Below, piece by piece: positions 19,788-30,346 of a stretch of 64,000 bases of DNA. Position 1 is the first letter of the stretch; each line of letters begins with the position of its first letter. A program made the position numbers and the translations under genes. Under the pieces are notes generated by a model. That model saw only the letters and a program-made list of their open reading frames with translations, had not been told where the DNA came from and did not search any database. This DNA comes from Jidongwangia harbinensis (GTDB lineage: Bacteria; Actinomycetota; Actinomycetes; Mycobacteriales; Micromonosporaceae): NCBI RefSeq assembly GCF_020216025.1, contig NZ_JAIWNC010000004.1, positions 186,001-250,000 of the forward strand, written 5' to 3'.

Positions 19788-19816
19788 CCGGGGCGGCGCC
19801 GTCGGTGCCGCCCCGG
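19788..19816. terminator. Bidirectional terminator hairpin
   Basis: A 13-bp GC stem, CCGGGGCGGCGCC / GGTGCCGCCCCGG, with a 3-nt loop starts at the dciA stop and lies between convergent genes. Confidence 0.75.
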
Positions 19817-19823
19817 TGACCGC

Positions 19824-20390
19824 TCAGTAGTCCGCGAAGACCGCGAAGCCGCGGTCCGCACAGCGGCGGTAGAACCCGGCCAGCACGGCGAGTTCGGTGC
19901 GCGCGAACGTCCAGTGCGGCGCGTTCCCGGCATCGTCGCGCAGGGCCGCGAGCCGCTGGTCGAGCCACCGCAACTGCTGCTCGGCGAGCCGCCCGGAGGC
20001 CACCGCGGCGCGCAGCACGGCCGCCACCGTGTCGAACGTGACCAGGTCGCCGTACGGCTTGTGGCCCTCGACGAACCGTTCCAGGCCGCCGGCGATCCAG
20101 GCGCAGCCGTCCGGGTCGATCACCGGATCCTCGTCCTCGGCGGCGGCGTCCGTGGCGTACAGCACGCCGTCCAGACCCAGCAACAGATCAACCAGTTCGG
20201 TGTACGCGGTCGCGCGCACCGTCCCGGTCTTGGCGATGTGCAGCGCCAACGCTCCGGTTGGTGCGGCTATGCCCGGTTCGTCCGCGATGGTGCCGAAGTC
20301 GACGAAGTCGGCGGGTGCGACCGGGTCGTAGTACTGGTTGGTCCGGGGCCAGTGCACGGCGACGTTCTCCAGCCCTTTGTCCAGCGCCAT
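19824..20390 (-). CDS. Conserved hypothetical protein, 188 residues
   Basis: No family recognised. The product is acidic and soluble-looking, without signal peptide or membrane segment. It starts MALDKGLENVAVHWPRTNQYYD with GGAGAGG at good spacing before ATG 20388-20390. It has a Trp/Tyr-rich C-terminal helical part (WTFARTELAVLAGFYRRCADRGFAVFADY). It converges on dciA and diverges from gyrB across 550 bp. Codon use matches its neighbours, so I regard it as a real gene. Confidence 0.8.
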   Translation of the reverse strand: MALDKGLENVAVHWPRTNQYYDPVAPADFVDFGTIADEPGIAAPTGALALHIAKTGTVRATAYTELVDLLLGLDGVLYATDAAAEDEDPVIDPDGCAWIAGGLERFVEGHKPYGDLVTFDTVAAVLRAAVASGRLAEQQLRWLDQRLAALRDDAGNAPHWTFARTELAVLAGFYRRCADRGFAVFADY

Positions 20391-20940
20391 GGGCCCACCT
20401 CTCCTCGACGTGCCCGCTGCGGCCGGTCGGCGACGAACCGGCCCGCGCGGGCGAGGTTACGACACCGCCGCCCGCGGTCGACAGGCAGTGTCGCAGCGCG
20501 TGGCCGAAGGGTGCGGCAGGCGCGCCTGACCGGCAACAGCCGGATCATTCGCCATTGCGCGCCGCCTCCGGTCCGTGTAGGGGGAGTCGTAGGAGGCGGG
20601 CTGAACGGCGCTACGGCAATCTGAGGCACCCGCAAGGGGTGCCGGACCCCCGCCAACTCGCATCGGCGGAGTAGAATCGACAAAGACCGGGAAACCGCCC
20701 GGCGGTCGGGAACGCAGCGTCGGCCCTAAATCCGGACGCCGACTCCCGTAACGCTACGCGGTTTTCCAGCCGATCACGATCCGCGGGTGCCCCGCGGCGA
20801 CCGGCGCGCTCGGTTTCACCGGTGGTCCGCTTCCTCCCTGCGGGTTGTCGAGTGTGCCCTGCGCCCACCGGACGGCCGCCGGACTTCCCGCCGACCCCGG
20901 GTCCGGCCCTCGCGGGCCGGGCGCGAGAAAGTGGCCGAGG
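20391..20940. promoter_or_regulatory. Divergent intergenic region upstream of gyrB
   Basis: The region contains a perfect 7-bp hairpin GGCACCC/GGGTGCC (20625-20643) and a good -10 hexamer TAGAAT (20672-20677), about 260 nt before the gyrB start. A long gyrB leader is therefore possible. No gene is supported here. Confidence 0.5.
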
Positions 20941-22890
<1,950 letters not shown>

Positions 22891-22895
22891 CCGGC

Positions 22896-22928
22896 GGGTG
22901 AGCGGCCGCGTATGCGGACCGCTCACCC
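22896..22928 (+). terminator. Stem-loop after gyrB
   Basis: GGGTGAGCGG and CCGCTCACCC form a perfect 10-bp stem with a 13-nt loop, 5 nt past the gyrB stop. With no T-tract it may attenuate rather than terminate transcription into gyrA. Confidence 0.6.
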
Positions 22929-22932
22929 AGGG

Positions 22933-22972
22933 TTATGCACAGCTTCAGCGGCTTTCCACAACGTTATCCACA
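22933..22972 (+). promoter_or_regulatory. DnaA boxes between gyrB and gyrA
   Basis: TTATGCACA (22933-22941), CTTTCCACA (22952-22960) and a perfect TTATCCACA (22964-22972) are all in the same orientation, 57-96 bp before the gyrA start. Confidence 0.7.
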
Positions 22973-23028
22973 GCGAAAAGCGTGGTTCCGGCCTTGATGT
23001 CGGGATTCACATTCAGTAAGGGTTAACT

Positions 23029-26000
23029 GTGACGGACACTCCCGAGACCCCGGCAGACGAGCCGCAGGGCGCGATTCCCGCTGCCGCCGCGATCACCGAC
23101 CGGGTCGAACCGGTCGGCCTCGAGGTCGAGATGCAGCGCTCGTACCTCGACTACGCGATGAGCGTGATCGTGGGCCGTGCGCTGCCCGACGTGCGAGACG
23201 GCCTCAAGCCGGTGCACCGCAAGATCCTCTACGCGATGTACGACTCCGGGTTCCGTCCGGACCGTGGCTACGTCAAGTGCGCGCGGGTGGTCGGCGAGGT
23301 GATGGGCAACTACCACCCGCACGGTGACTCCTCGATCTACGACGCCCTGGTCCGCATGGCGCAGCCCTGGTCGCTGCGCTACCCGCTGATCGACGGCAAC
23401 GGCAACTTCGGTTCGCCGGGCAACGACCCGCCGGCCGCCATGCGGTACTGCGTCGCCGGCGACACCCTGGTGCGCCTGGCCGACGGCGGCGAGGTCCGGA
23501 TCGACTCGCTGGTGCCGGACGCCGCACCGTCGTCGGAGACGCCGATCGACCTCAAGGTGAGCGGCCTGGTCGGCGACCCGGTCCGGGCCAACGCGTTCTT
23601 CCACTCCGGCTCCCACCCGACGCTGCGGGTGCGCACCGGGGACAGCACCGAGCTCGTCGGTACGCACAACCACCCGGTGCTGTGCGTCGTGCCGGGTGCC
23701 GCCGGCGCGCCGGTACTGCGCTGGCTGCTGCTGTCCGAGGTGCGCCGGGGTGACCTGATCGCGCGGGCGGACGGGTCCTGGATGCTGCCGTCGCCGCTGC
23801 GCGCGACCGGGCTGGCCGACCTCGACGACCCGGCCCGGGTGCTGCCGCAGTCGGTGCCGCTCACCGCGTTCTCGTACGCGATGGTCACGAACGTCTCGGA
23901 CGCCGGGGTGCAGCCGGTCTACAGCCTCCGGGTGGAGACGGACGACCACGCGTTCGTCACCAACGGCTTCGTCAGCCACAACACCGAGTCGAAGCTCGCG
24001 CCGCTGGCCATGGAGATGCTGCGCGACATCGACGAGGACACCGTCGACATGCAGGACAACTACGACGGCCGGGCCAAGGAGCCCACGATCCTGCCGGCGC
24101 GGTTCCCGAACCTGCTGGTCAACGGCTCCGAGGGCATCGCGGTCGGGATGGCCACCAAGATCCCGCCGCACAACCTGCGGGAGATCGCCGGAGCCGTGCA
24201 GTGGCGGCTGGACAACCCGGAGGCCGACGAGGAGACGATGCTCGAGGCGCTCCTCGAAATCGTCAAGGGACCCGACTTCCCGACCCGCGGCCTGATCGTC
24301 GGTCAGCAGGCCATCCAGGACGCCTACCGCACCGGCCGCGGCTCGATCCGGATGCGCGCCGTGGTGGAGGTCGAGGAGGACGCGCGCGGCCGCCCCTGCC
24401 TGGTGATGACCGAGTTGCCGTACCAGGTCAACCCGGACAATCTGGCCGAGCGGGTCGCCGAGCTCGTCAAGGAGGGCAAGCTCACCGGCATCGCGGACAT
24501 CCGGGACGAGTCCTCCGGGCGTACCGGCCTGCGGTTGATCCTGGTGTTGAAGCGCGACGCAGTCGCGAAGGTCGTGCTGAACAACCTGTACAAGCACACC
24601 CAGCTGCAGGACACGTTCGGCGCGAACATGCTGGCGCTGGTGGACGGCGTTCCGCGCACGCTGAACCTGGCGCAGTTCATCAAGTACTACGTCGACCACC
24701 AGATCGAGGTCATCCGCCGGCGGACCGCGTACCGCCTGCGCAAGGCCGAGGAGCGCGCCCACATCCTGCGCGGTCTGGTGAAGGCGCTCGACGCGCTCGA
24801 CGAGGTCATCGCGCTGATCCGGCGCTCGCCGACGGTCGACGACGCCCGGCAGGGCCTGATCCAGCTGCTCGACATCGACGAGGTGCAGTCGCAGGCGATC
24901 CTCGACATGCAGCTGCGCCGGCTGGCGGCGCTCGAGCGGCAGAAGATCATCGACGAGTTGGCCAAGATCGAGATCGAGATCGCCGACCTCAAGGACATCC
25001 TGGCGAAGCCGGAGCGGCAGCGCGCCATCGTGTCCGAGGAACTGGCCGAGATCGTGGCCAAGTACGGCGACGACCGTAAGACGAAGATTGTCCCGTTTGA
25101 TGGTGAGGTCTCCATGGAGGACCTCATCGCTCGGGAAGACGTTGTGGTGACCATCACACGAACTGGTTATGCGAAGCGCACCAAGGTCGACATGTACCGG
25201 TCCCAGCGGCGCGGCGGGAAGGGCGTGAGCGGCGCATCCCTGCGCCAGGACGACATCGTCAGCCACTTCTTCGTGATCTCCACGCACGCGTGGATCCTGT
25301 TCTTCACGAACAAGGGGCGGGTCTACCGGGCCAAGACGTACGAGCTGCCCGAGGCGAACCGCGTGGCCAAGGGCCAGCACGTCGCGAACCTGCTGGCCTT
25401 CCAGCCGGACGAGCATATTGCGCAGGTTATCCAGATTCCGGACTACCAGGTCGCGCCCTACCTTGTGCTCGCCACTAAGAATGGGCTCGTGAAGAAGACC
25501 CGCCTCGACGAGTTTGACTCCAACCGCAGCGGTGGCATCATCGCCATCAACCTGCGGGAGGATGACGAATTGGTGGGCGCCGCACTGGCCGCGCCGGAGG
25601 ACGACCTGCTCCTGGTGTCGAAGAACGCCCAGGCCATCCGGTTCAACGCGACCGACGAGGCGCTGCGGCCGATGGGACGGGCGACCTCCGGTGTCATCGG
25701 CATGCGCTTCGGCGACAATGATCAACTCCTGGCCATGGAGGTGGTCCGCGAGGGTATGGACGTTTTGGTCGCCACCAACGGCGGGTATGCCAAGCGGACC
25801 CCGATCGAGGAGTACCCGGTGCAGGGACGAGGCGGCAAGGGCGTGCTCACGGCGAAGATCACGGAGCGTCGCGGCGGCCTCGTCGGTGCGGTAGTAATCA
25901 GCCCGGACGACGAACTATTTGCCATCACCAGCAATGGTGGAGTGATCCGGACTCCCGTGAAGCCTGTACGGCGCACGCGGGATCGGAACACAATGGGGGT

Positions 26001-26079
26001 CAAGCTGATGGACCTCCCAGAAGGTGTAACCATCGTGGCGCTTGCTCGCAATGCCGACGAGCCTGACGAACAGGACTAG
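23029..26079 (+). CDS. gyrA: DNA gyrase subunit A precursor containing an intein
   Basis: GyrA is the DNA-cleaving subunit of gyrase. The reading frame encodes 1016 residues; removing a 178-residue intein leaves 838, normal for GyrA. The cleavage core has the [23 protein letters not shown] segment (split here as [10 protein letters not shown] / [10 protein letters not shown]) and the catalytic tyrosine, Tyr140 in AAMRY. The extein resumes with [10 protein letters not shown]. The C-terminal DNA-wrapping domain has the GyrA box [13 protein letters not shown] 23029 is preceded by TAAGG. The DUF3566 gene begins 3 nt after the TAG. Confidence 0.97.
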   Translation: MTDTPETPADEPQGAIPAAAAITDRVEPVGLEVEMQRSYLDYAMSVIVGRALPDVRDGLKPVHRKILYAMYDSGFRPDRGYVKCARVVGEVMGNYHPHGDSSIYDALVRMAQPWSLRYPLIDGNGNFGSPGNDPPAAMRYCVAGDTLVRLADGGEVRIDSLVPDAAPSSETPIDLKVSGLVGDPVRANAFFHSGSHPTLRVRTGDSTELVGTHNHPVLCVVPGAAGAPVLRWLLLSEVRRGDLIARADGSWMLPSPLRATGLADLDDPARVLPQSVPLTAFSYAMVTNVSDAGVQPVYSLRVETDDHAFVTNGFVSHNTESKLAPLAMEMLRDIDEDTVDMQDNYDGRAKEPTILPARFPNLLVNGSEGIAVGMATKIPPHNLREIAGAVQWRLDNPEADEETMLEALLEIVKGPDFPTRGLIVGQQAIQDAYRTGRGSIRMRAVVEVEEDARGRPCLVMTELPYQVNPDNLAERVAELVKEGKLTGIADIRDESSGRTGLRLILVLKRDAVAKVVLNNLYKHTQLQDTFGANMLALVDGVPRTLNLAQFIKYYVDHQIEVIRRRTAYRLRKAEERAHILRGLVKALDALDEVIALIRRSPTVDDARQGLIQLLDIDEVQSQAILDMQLRRLAALERQKIIDELAKIEIEIADLKDILAKPERQRAIVSEELAEIVAKYGDDRKTKIVPFDGEVSMEDLIAREDVVVTITRTGYAKRTKVDMYRSQRRGGKGVSGASLRQDDIVSHFFVISTHAWILFFTNKGRVYRAKTYELPEANRVAKGQHVANLLAFQPDEHIAQVIQIPDYQVAPYLVLATKNGLVKKTRLDEFDSNRSGGIIAINLREDDELVGAALAAPEDDLLLVSKNAQAIRFNATDEALRPMGRATSGVIGMRFGDNDQLLAMEVVREGMDVLVATNGGYAKRTPIEEYPVQGRGGKGVLTAKITERRGGLVGAVVISPDDELFAITSNGGVIRTPVKPVRRTRDRNTMGVKLMDLPEGVTIVALARNADEPDEQD
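23449..23982 (+). other. GyrA mini-intein (178 residues), encoded within gyrA
   Basis: It is inserted directly after the catalytic Tyr140. Block A is [13 protein letters not shown] with nucleophile Cys1. Block B is [11 protein letters not shown] with the Thr-x-x-His core. Blocks F and G are [13 protein letters not shown] and VTNGFVSHN, with the penultimate His and final Asn, followed by Thr as the +1 extein nucleophile. All splicing residues are intact. There is no LAGLIDADG endonuclease; only about 60 residues separate blocks B and F. The C-terminal ~30 residues closely resemble the Mycobacterium xenopi GyrA intein, which occupies the same site. Confidence 0.95.
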
Positions 26080-26082
26080 TTG

Positions 26083-26946
26083 ATGACGGAGACACAGGCG
26101 AAGTCGGGGGGCTCCGGGACCTCGACAACTCCGGTCGACGAGGAGCCGAAGGACGGCGCCAACGCGGCCGGACGCGAGCCCGCGGGGCGCGCGGCAGTCC
26201 CCGCCGACGCTGGGTCGTCGCCGAAGTTCACCCGGGCGCCGGGAATGGCGCCTCCTCCGGGTGAACCAGGCGCCGACGGCAACGACGGTCCGTCCGAGGC
26301 GAAACGGCCACCAGCACCCGGCGTAGCGAAAGGGTCCGCGACGGTGCCGATTGTCACCAAGGGCAAGGGCGGTACGCCGGGAGGCGCCGCCGGCCGCACC
26401 ACTGTCACGCCGCCGCCGGCGAAGCCCGCCACGGCGCCGCAGCGTCCCGGCGGTCCCGCCGAGGGCGGCAAGCGCCCCGGCGGCGTCACCGGCTCCGCCG
26501 CGGTCGGCGCGGCCCGGGTGACCGAGGCGGTCCGCTCGGCCCGCTCCACGGTGTCGTCCGCCGCCGCACGCGGCCCGCGCCGTGCCCGGCTGAACCTCAA
26601 GCGGATCGACCCCTGGTCCGTGATGAAGTTCTCCTTCGCGGTCTCCATCGTGCTGTTCATCGTCGTCGTGGTCGCCACCGCGGTGCTCTACCTGGCGCTG
26701 GACACCATGGGCGTGTGGAGCGAGATCAACAAGAGCCTCGGCGACCTGGTCAAGACGAGCGGCGGCACCGACGCGAGCAGCGGCGGCTTCCGCATCACCG
26801 CGTGGGGCGTGATCGGCACGTCGATGCTGATCGGCGCCGTGAACGTGGTGCTGTTCACCGCCCTGGCCACGCTCGGTGCGTTCATCTACAACGTCTGTGC
26901 CGACCTCGTCGGCGGCGTCGAACTGACGCTCGCCGAGCGCGACTGA
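26083..26946 (+). CDS. DUF3566 membrane protein
   Basis: An actinobacterial membrane protein encoded just after gyrA. The first ~165 residues are Pro/Gly/Ala-rich and disordered. The DUF3566 domain follows, with LNLKRIDPWSVMKFSFAVSI leading into a first membrane helix (about 183-208). A second membrane helix is near 240-262 (GTSMLIGAVNVVLFTALATL), ending NVCADLVGGVELTLAERD. ATG 26083 is 3 nt after the gyrA stop, so the two are co-transcribed. The function is not known; mycobacterial relatives sit in the same place. Confidence 0.92.
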   Translation: MTETQAKSGGSGTSTTPVDEEPKDGANAAGREPAGRAAVPADAGSSPKFTRAPGMAPPPGEPGADGNDGPSEAKRPPAPGVAKGSATVPIVTKGKGGTPGGAAGRTTVTPPPAKPATAPQRPGGPAEGGKRPGGVTGSAAVGAARVTEAVRSARSTVSSAAARGPRRARLNLKRIDPWSVMKFSFAVSIVLFIVVVVATAVLYLALDTMGVWSEINKSLGDLVKTSGGTDASSGGFRITAWGVIGTSMLIGAVNVVLFTALATLGAFIYNVCADLVGGVELTLAERD

Positions 26947-26963
26947 GCCACCCGGCAACGGTT

Positions 26964-26991
26964 GCGGCCACCGCGTTCGCGCGGTGGCCGC
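26964..26991 (+). terminator. Terminator after the gyrA operon
   Basis: GCGGCCACCGCG / CGCGGTGGCCGC is a perfect 12-bp stem with a 4-nt loop, 17 nt beyond the DUF3566 stop and before tRNA-Ile. Confidence 0.8.
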
Positions 26992-27039
26992 CCCCGTTTG
27001 GGAGAGCGAGCCCGGGTACGGTAATCTTCGTTGTCGCAC

Positions 27040-27113
27040 GGGGCTATAGCTCAGTCGGTTAGAGCGCAGAGCTGATAACTCTGAGGTCGCTGGTTCGATT
27101 CCAGCTAGCCCCA
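27040..27113 (+). tRNA. ileT: tRNA-Ile (GAT)
   Basis: The 74-nt cloverleaf has acceptor stem GGGGCTA/TAGCCCC, a CAGAG/CTCTG anticodon stem with loop CTGATAA (anticodon GAT), and GGTTCGATTCC in the T-arm. CCA is not encoded. A -10-like TAATCT lies at 27022-27027. Confidence 0.97.
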
Positions 27114-27154
27114 CCCTCTCCCACCCGGCAGTCGCAGACCGTAAGGGGACAGCC

Positions 27155-27283
27155 ATGCTGAAGAAGCTCCTGATCGTCGCCGGGGTGGTCGGCGCGGCCG
27201 CGCTGGTCGTCCGGCGAGTCAAGGCCTCCAGCGACGAGCGCGCCCTCTGGCACGAGGCCACCACCGCTCCGGACCTCCGATAA
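27155..27283 (+). CDS. DLW-39 family small protein (42 residues)
   Basis: The frame is ATG 27155 to TAA 27283 with AAGGGGA at good spacing. The product begins MLKKLLIVAGVVGAAALVV, a single hydrophobic segment, and continues RRVKASSDERALWHEATTAP with the conserved D-x-x-x-L-W motif that names the family. It lies between the tRNA-Ile and tRNA-Ala genes, its usual place in actinobacteria. It is probably an inner-membrane peptide; its role is unknown. Its shortness makes it easy to miss. Confidence 0.9.
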   Translation: MLKKLLIVAGVVGAAALVVRRVKASSDERALWHEATTAPDLR

Positions 27284-27296
27284 CGGTCCGGCCAGC

Positions 27297-27369
27297 GGGG
27301 CCCTAGCTCAACTGGCAGAGCACCGCCTTTGCAAGGCGGGGGTTAGGGGTTCAAGTCCCCTGGGCTCCA
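27297..27369 (+). tRNA. alaT: tRNA-Ala (TGC)
   Basis: The 73-nt cloverleaf has acceptor GGGGCCC/GGGCTCC including the G3-U70 wobble pair that identifies alanine tRNAs, anticodon loop TTTGCAA (TGC), and GGTTCAAGTCC in the T-arm. CCA is not encoded. An integrase remnant starts about 30 bp downstream. Confidence 0.97.
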
Positions 27370-27400
27370 CAGAACCAGCCCGCGACCAGGGCGAACATAA

Positions 27401-27622
27401 AAAGTGGACGTAGGTCTCCAAGGTGATCTGCAGGGTCGCGTGCCGTAGCGCTCGCTGCACCTCCTTCGGATCCAGGTCAACCGTGCCGGACGAGCCACTC
27501 TTCGGCTCACTGAGGTAGAAGCCGCCGTAGTCGCGCGGCGAGTAGCGGAGCTGCTGAACTACGTGCAGTTCCTCGTTGCCGACGTCCAGGCAGCGCGGTC
27601 CGTGCTCGGCGCCAAGCGGCAC
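27401..27622 (-). pseudogene. Tyrosine-recombinase (integrase) remnant
   Basis: The minus strand encodes VVQQLRYSPRDYGGFYLSEP followed by KSGSSGTVDLDP, the entry of an actinobacterial phage or ICE integrase catalytic domain. Within a few residues it jumps to LRHATLQITLETYVHF, the C-terminal box with the catalytic Tyr. The Arg/Lys/His middle (roughly 100 residues) and the N-terminal domain are missing, so it is an internally deleted fragment. It points at the 3' end of tRNA-Ala, a classic attachment site for such elements. Confidence 0.8.
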
Positions 27623-27743
27623 CCACTTCGGGATGGCGGGACTTTCGGGCTGGCGGTGCCTCGCAGACGTCGATGGTGGGTCGGCGTCGGGCGCTGCTGA
27701 TCGGCGTGCAGCCGCACGCGCGGTGGTGGCTTACCTTGTAGGA

Positions 27744-28049
27744 GTGATCTCCGAAGGGGAGCTTGGAAAGATCCGCAGCAGTGGGAGCTACCGTGCGTCG
27801 ATTTGGCTGACGCGGTTCAATTTCATCCCGTTTGCGGTGCTCGTCTGGCTAGGACCCCTCCGAAATGCCGCTCCAGGGCCGTTGTTCCTCCTGATATGGG
27901 TCTTGCTCGGGGCGTCGATCATGACGGCGCTGGCGCTGCTGCACCGATCGGGTGCACCTTTTGTACGCTCCGGCCTGTCCTGGGAAGTTCGAGATCGGCA
28001 CATGACCCGGCAGATATTCAAGGATGTCTTCTGGCTTCGTCGTCCGTGA
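27744..28049 (+). CDS. Small hypothetical membrane protein, 101 residues, atypical codon use
   Basis: Two hydrophobic segments (about 26-42 FNFIPFAVLVWLGPL and 46-65 GPLFLLIWVLLGASIMTALA) are followed by a basic C-terminus ending FKDVFWLRRP. GTG 27744 is a weak start because AGGA abuts it; an upstream in-frame GTG near 27723 is possible. Third codon positions are noticeably less GC-rich than in the neighbours, which with the adjacent integrase remnant suggests acquisition. No family recognised. Confidence 0.5.
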   Translation: MISEGELGKIRSSGSYRASIWLTRFNFIPFAVLVWLGPLRNAAPGPLFLLIWVLLGASIMTALALLHRSGAPFVRSGLSWEVRDRHMTRQIFKDVFWLRRP

Positions 28050-28110
28050 TTCAGGCGCTGGGTGTGACGGTGCCGATCGTTGTGCCAGCCGAAAGGCAAC
28101 GACCAGCGCC

Positions 28111-28758
28111 TCACCGGGAGGCGAAGACAAAGCCGCCCCTGATGTCCGGGGCTGGGTGATGCTCCATCTCGGCCTCGACCTTGAAGCCGGCGGCGCTCAG
28201 CCAGTCCGCGATTCGGGCCGGCGAGCGTCGGTGCACGTAGACCTTCATCGGGTGGCCGCCGTAGCCCTCGGTCTTGAGCCTGCTGCCTTCGCCGGCGTGG
28301 AAGCCGACCAGGAGGGCCCCGCCGGGCCGCAGCACGCGGAAGAACTCGGCGAGGACGGCGGGCACCTCGTCGTCGGGCACATGGATCAGGGAGAACCAGG
28401 CGAGCAGGCCGGTCAGGGAATTGTCGGCCAGGTCGAGATCGGTCATGGTGCCGACCTCGAACCGCAGGCCAGGATGGTCCTGCCGGGCAATGTCGATCAT
28501 GGCGGGCGACAGGTCGACGCCGAATGCGTCCAGGCCGATGCTGTGCAGGTAGCCGGTGAGCCGGCCCGGACCGCAGCCGATGTCGGCGACAGCCCCGTTG
28601 CCCTGTGCGCGCACCAGTTCGGCGAAGAGCGCCAGGATGCCCCGTTGGAACGGTTCGCCGGCGAGTGCGTCGCGAAGCATCGCGGCGTAGCTGACTGCCA
28701 CGGTGTCGTAGGAGATCCGAGTGTCGTCCAGCCAACCGGCAACGCGCATGTGGAGCAC
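28111..28758 (-). CDS. Class I SAM-dependent methyltransferase
   Basis: A 215-residue Rossmann-fold methyltransferase. Motif I is VADIGCGPGRLTGYL (about 57-71), motif II is FGVDLSPAMIDIAR, the acidic/aromatic motif near LLAWFSLIHVPDDEVP comes next, then RVLRPGGALLVGFH. It is a typical small-molecule methyltransferase of the UbiE-like type; the substrate cannot be read from sequence. The start is either GTG 28756-28758 or ATG 28747-28749. It is monocistronic, tail-to-tail with the small membrane-protein gene. Confidence 0.88.
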   Translation of the reverse strand: MLHMRVAGWLDDTRISYDTVAVSYAAMLRDALAGEPFQRGILALFAELVRAQGNGAVADIGCGPGRLTGYLHSIGLDAFGVDLSPAMIDIARQDHPGLRFEVGTMTDLDLADNSLTGLLAWFSLIHVPDDEVPAVLAEFFRVLRPGGALLVGFHAGEGSRLKTEGYGGHPMKVYVHRRSPARIADWLSAAGFKVEAEMEHHPAPDIRGGFVFASR

Positions 28759-28826
28759 GGTATCCGCGACGCAGGCGGCGATGTCGTCCCCGTACCAAGA
28801 TCATTAAGAAAGCAGGCCCCGCCGCT

Positions 28827-28857
28827 GATCGCGCCCAGCGCAGAGCTGGGCGCGATC
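28827..28857 (-). terminator. Terminator of the LPXTG-type gene
   Basis: GATCGCGCCCAGC / GCTGGGCGCGATC is a perfect 13-bp stem with a 5-nt loop, 7 nt beyond the stop of the minus-strand surface-protein gene. Confidence 0.8.
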
Positions 28858-28864
28858 AAGGCGC

Positions 28865-29608
28865 CTATGCCACGAAGCGGGAACGGCGGCGGCGACCGAT
28901 CAGGTACCCGGCGACACCGAGGAGCAGGAGCACACCGCCGAGACCGGCCACCGTCCCGGTGTCGGCGCCGGTCAGGGGCAGCCCTCCACCCTCGCCACCC
29001 TCGGCACCCGGGGCTTCCGTGTTGTCGGGGGAGGTGGGAACGGGAACCGGAGCAGGGGGGACGGGCGGAACGGTCGTCGTGGCGCCGGGCGTGGGGCTCG
29101 ACGTGGGGCGCGTCGGCGTCGGCTTGGTCGCGCAGTCGAGCGCACGCGCGGTGTGCAGACCCCCGTTCAGGTAGGCCAGGGCAGCGTCGATGCTGCCGTC
29201 GTCGAGCACCTTCTGCGCGGCCGCCTCGACGTTGGCGCCGGCGTCGGGCAACGTTCGGCCGACCGAGATCCGCAGATCCGCCGTCCAGGCGTTGAGCATG
29301 CCCTTCTTCAGGAAGGCTCGCAGTTCATCGGCGGTGCCGTCCAGCCGCTTTTGCATCGCGCGAGGCAGGACGGGCAACGAGTTGGCCTTCGTCGCGGCCA
29401 GGATCTGGTTGGCAACGACCCGGATCTCCACATCGGTGGCGGTGGCCAGGTCGATGGTGACCAGCTTGCGGATGTCCTTGTAGAGCTTGCGCTCGACTGT
29501 CTGGCAGGCCGCGTCGAACCCGGGCGCCTCGGCCTGTGCCGCCGCCGGTGCCGCGGGTATGAGGAGAGCCAGCGCCATCAGGACGCCGGCCGAAGTCTTT
29601 CGTCGCAT
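28865..29608 (-). CDS. Secreted surface protein with LPLTG cell-wall-anchor-like C-terminus
   Basis: ATG 29606-29608 has GGAGGAAG 6 nt upstream. Residues 1-26 are a signal peptide (hydrophobic VLMALALLIPAAPAAAQA). The mature part (about 30-155) is helical with conserved-looking TDVEIRVVANQILAAT and DDGSIDAALAYLNGG, resembling the short ALF-type repeats of actinobacterial exported proteins. A Pro/Thr linker, then LPLTG, a hydrophobic helix and RRRRSRFVA form a sortase-type sorting signal. The product has 247 residues. LPLTG departs slightly from LPXTG-A, so anchoring is likely but not certain. Confidence 0.82.
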   Translation of the reverse strand: MRRKTSAGVLMALALLIPAAPAAAQAEAPGFDAACQTVERKLYKDIRKLVTIDLATATDVEIRVVANQILAATKANSLPVLPRAMQKRLDGTADELRAFLKKGMLNAWTADLRISVGRTLPDAGANVEAAAQKVLDDGSIDAALAYLNGGLHTARALDCATKPTPTRPTSSPTPGATTTVPPVPPAPVPVPTSPDNTEAPGAEGGEGGGLPLTGADTGTVAGLGGVLLLLGVAGYLIGRRRRSRFVA

Positions 29609-29778
29609 GCGGGTCTTCCTCCCCCGTTGGATCAAAGCCGGGAGATACTACCGTCGATGGGCGGACCGGCGAGTCGTGGAGCTTGCCGGTGCTCCGGTCC
29701 GGTCCCGTCTGGCTGGGTCGAGAGACTCGACGAAGGCCCGCTCCCCGGACCCGCGCCGGGCCGGATAACGTCGCGTGG

Positions 29779-30264
29779 ATGACCGTCCGTCTGCGTACCG
29801 CCAAGGATCTCGACATGCCGGCCGTCGGCGCCCTGCATCACCGGTCCCGGGCCGCGGCCTACGTCGGCCTGGTCGATCCGGAGGCGTTGACCTTCGGCTC
29901 GGAGGAGGCGCTCGGCGAGTGGTGGGCCGAGCGCCGGCGGTGGGAGGCGGACACCCACCGGATGACCGTCGCCGTCTCCGGCACCGAGATCGTGGGCTTC
30001 AGCTATCTGGGGCCGAGCCCGGAGGAGGGCGTCGGCGAGCTGTACGCCATCCACGTGCTGCCCGGGCACGTCGGAACCGGCGTGGGCCGGGCGCTGATGG
30101 ACGACGCGCTGCCGCACCTGGGCCCGCGCGCGGTGTTGTGGGTGCTGGAGGGCAACCAGCGGGCCCGCCGGTTCTACGAGAAGGCCGGCTGGTCGGCGGA
30201 CGGGGTCACCCGGGACGCACCGATGGGCGGGGTACTGACCCACCAGCTGCGGTACGCCCGGTGA
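29779..30264 (+). CDS. GNAT family N-acetyltransferase
   Basis: A 161-residue acetyl-CoA-dependent acyltransferase. It starts TVRLRTAKDLDMPAVGALHH. The acetyl-CoA loop is LYAIHVLPGHVGTGVGRALM (the Q/R-x-x-G-x-G/A motif as HVGTGVG), followed by WVLEGNQRARRFYEKAGW, the classic C-terminal GNAT box. The start is ATG 29779. The substrate is unknown. The DHFR-like gene follows on the same strand. Confidence 0.9.
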   Translation: MTVRLRTAKDLDMPAVGALHHRSRAAAYVGLVDPEALTFGSEEALGEWWAERRRWEADTHRMTVAVSGTEIVGFSYLGPSPEEGVGELYAIHVLPGHVGTGVGRALMDDALPHLGPRAVLWVLEGNQRARRFYEKAGWSADGVTRDAPMGGVLTHQLRYAR

Positions 30265-30346
30265 GGAGACCGGGGGACTGATGAGGTTCCGCCGTGGATG
30301 CCGTCTCAACGGGGGACGAGGCATTCAGCCGGCGAAGGAGACCGCA

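Noticed and set aside
23449-23982. Insertion in gyrA as an IS element or assembly error
   Set aside because: The insertion keeps the frame and has every intein splicing motif with extein junctions Tyr and Thr.
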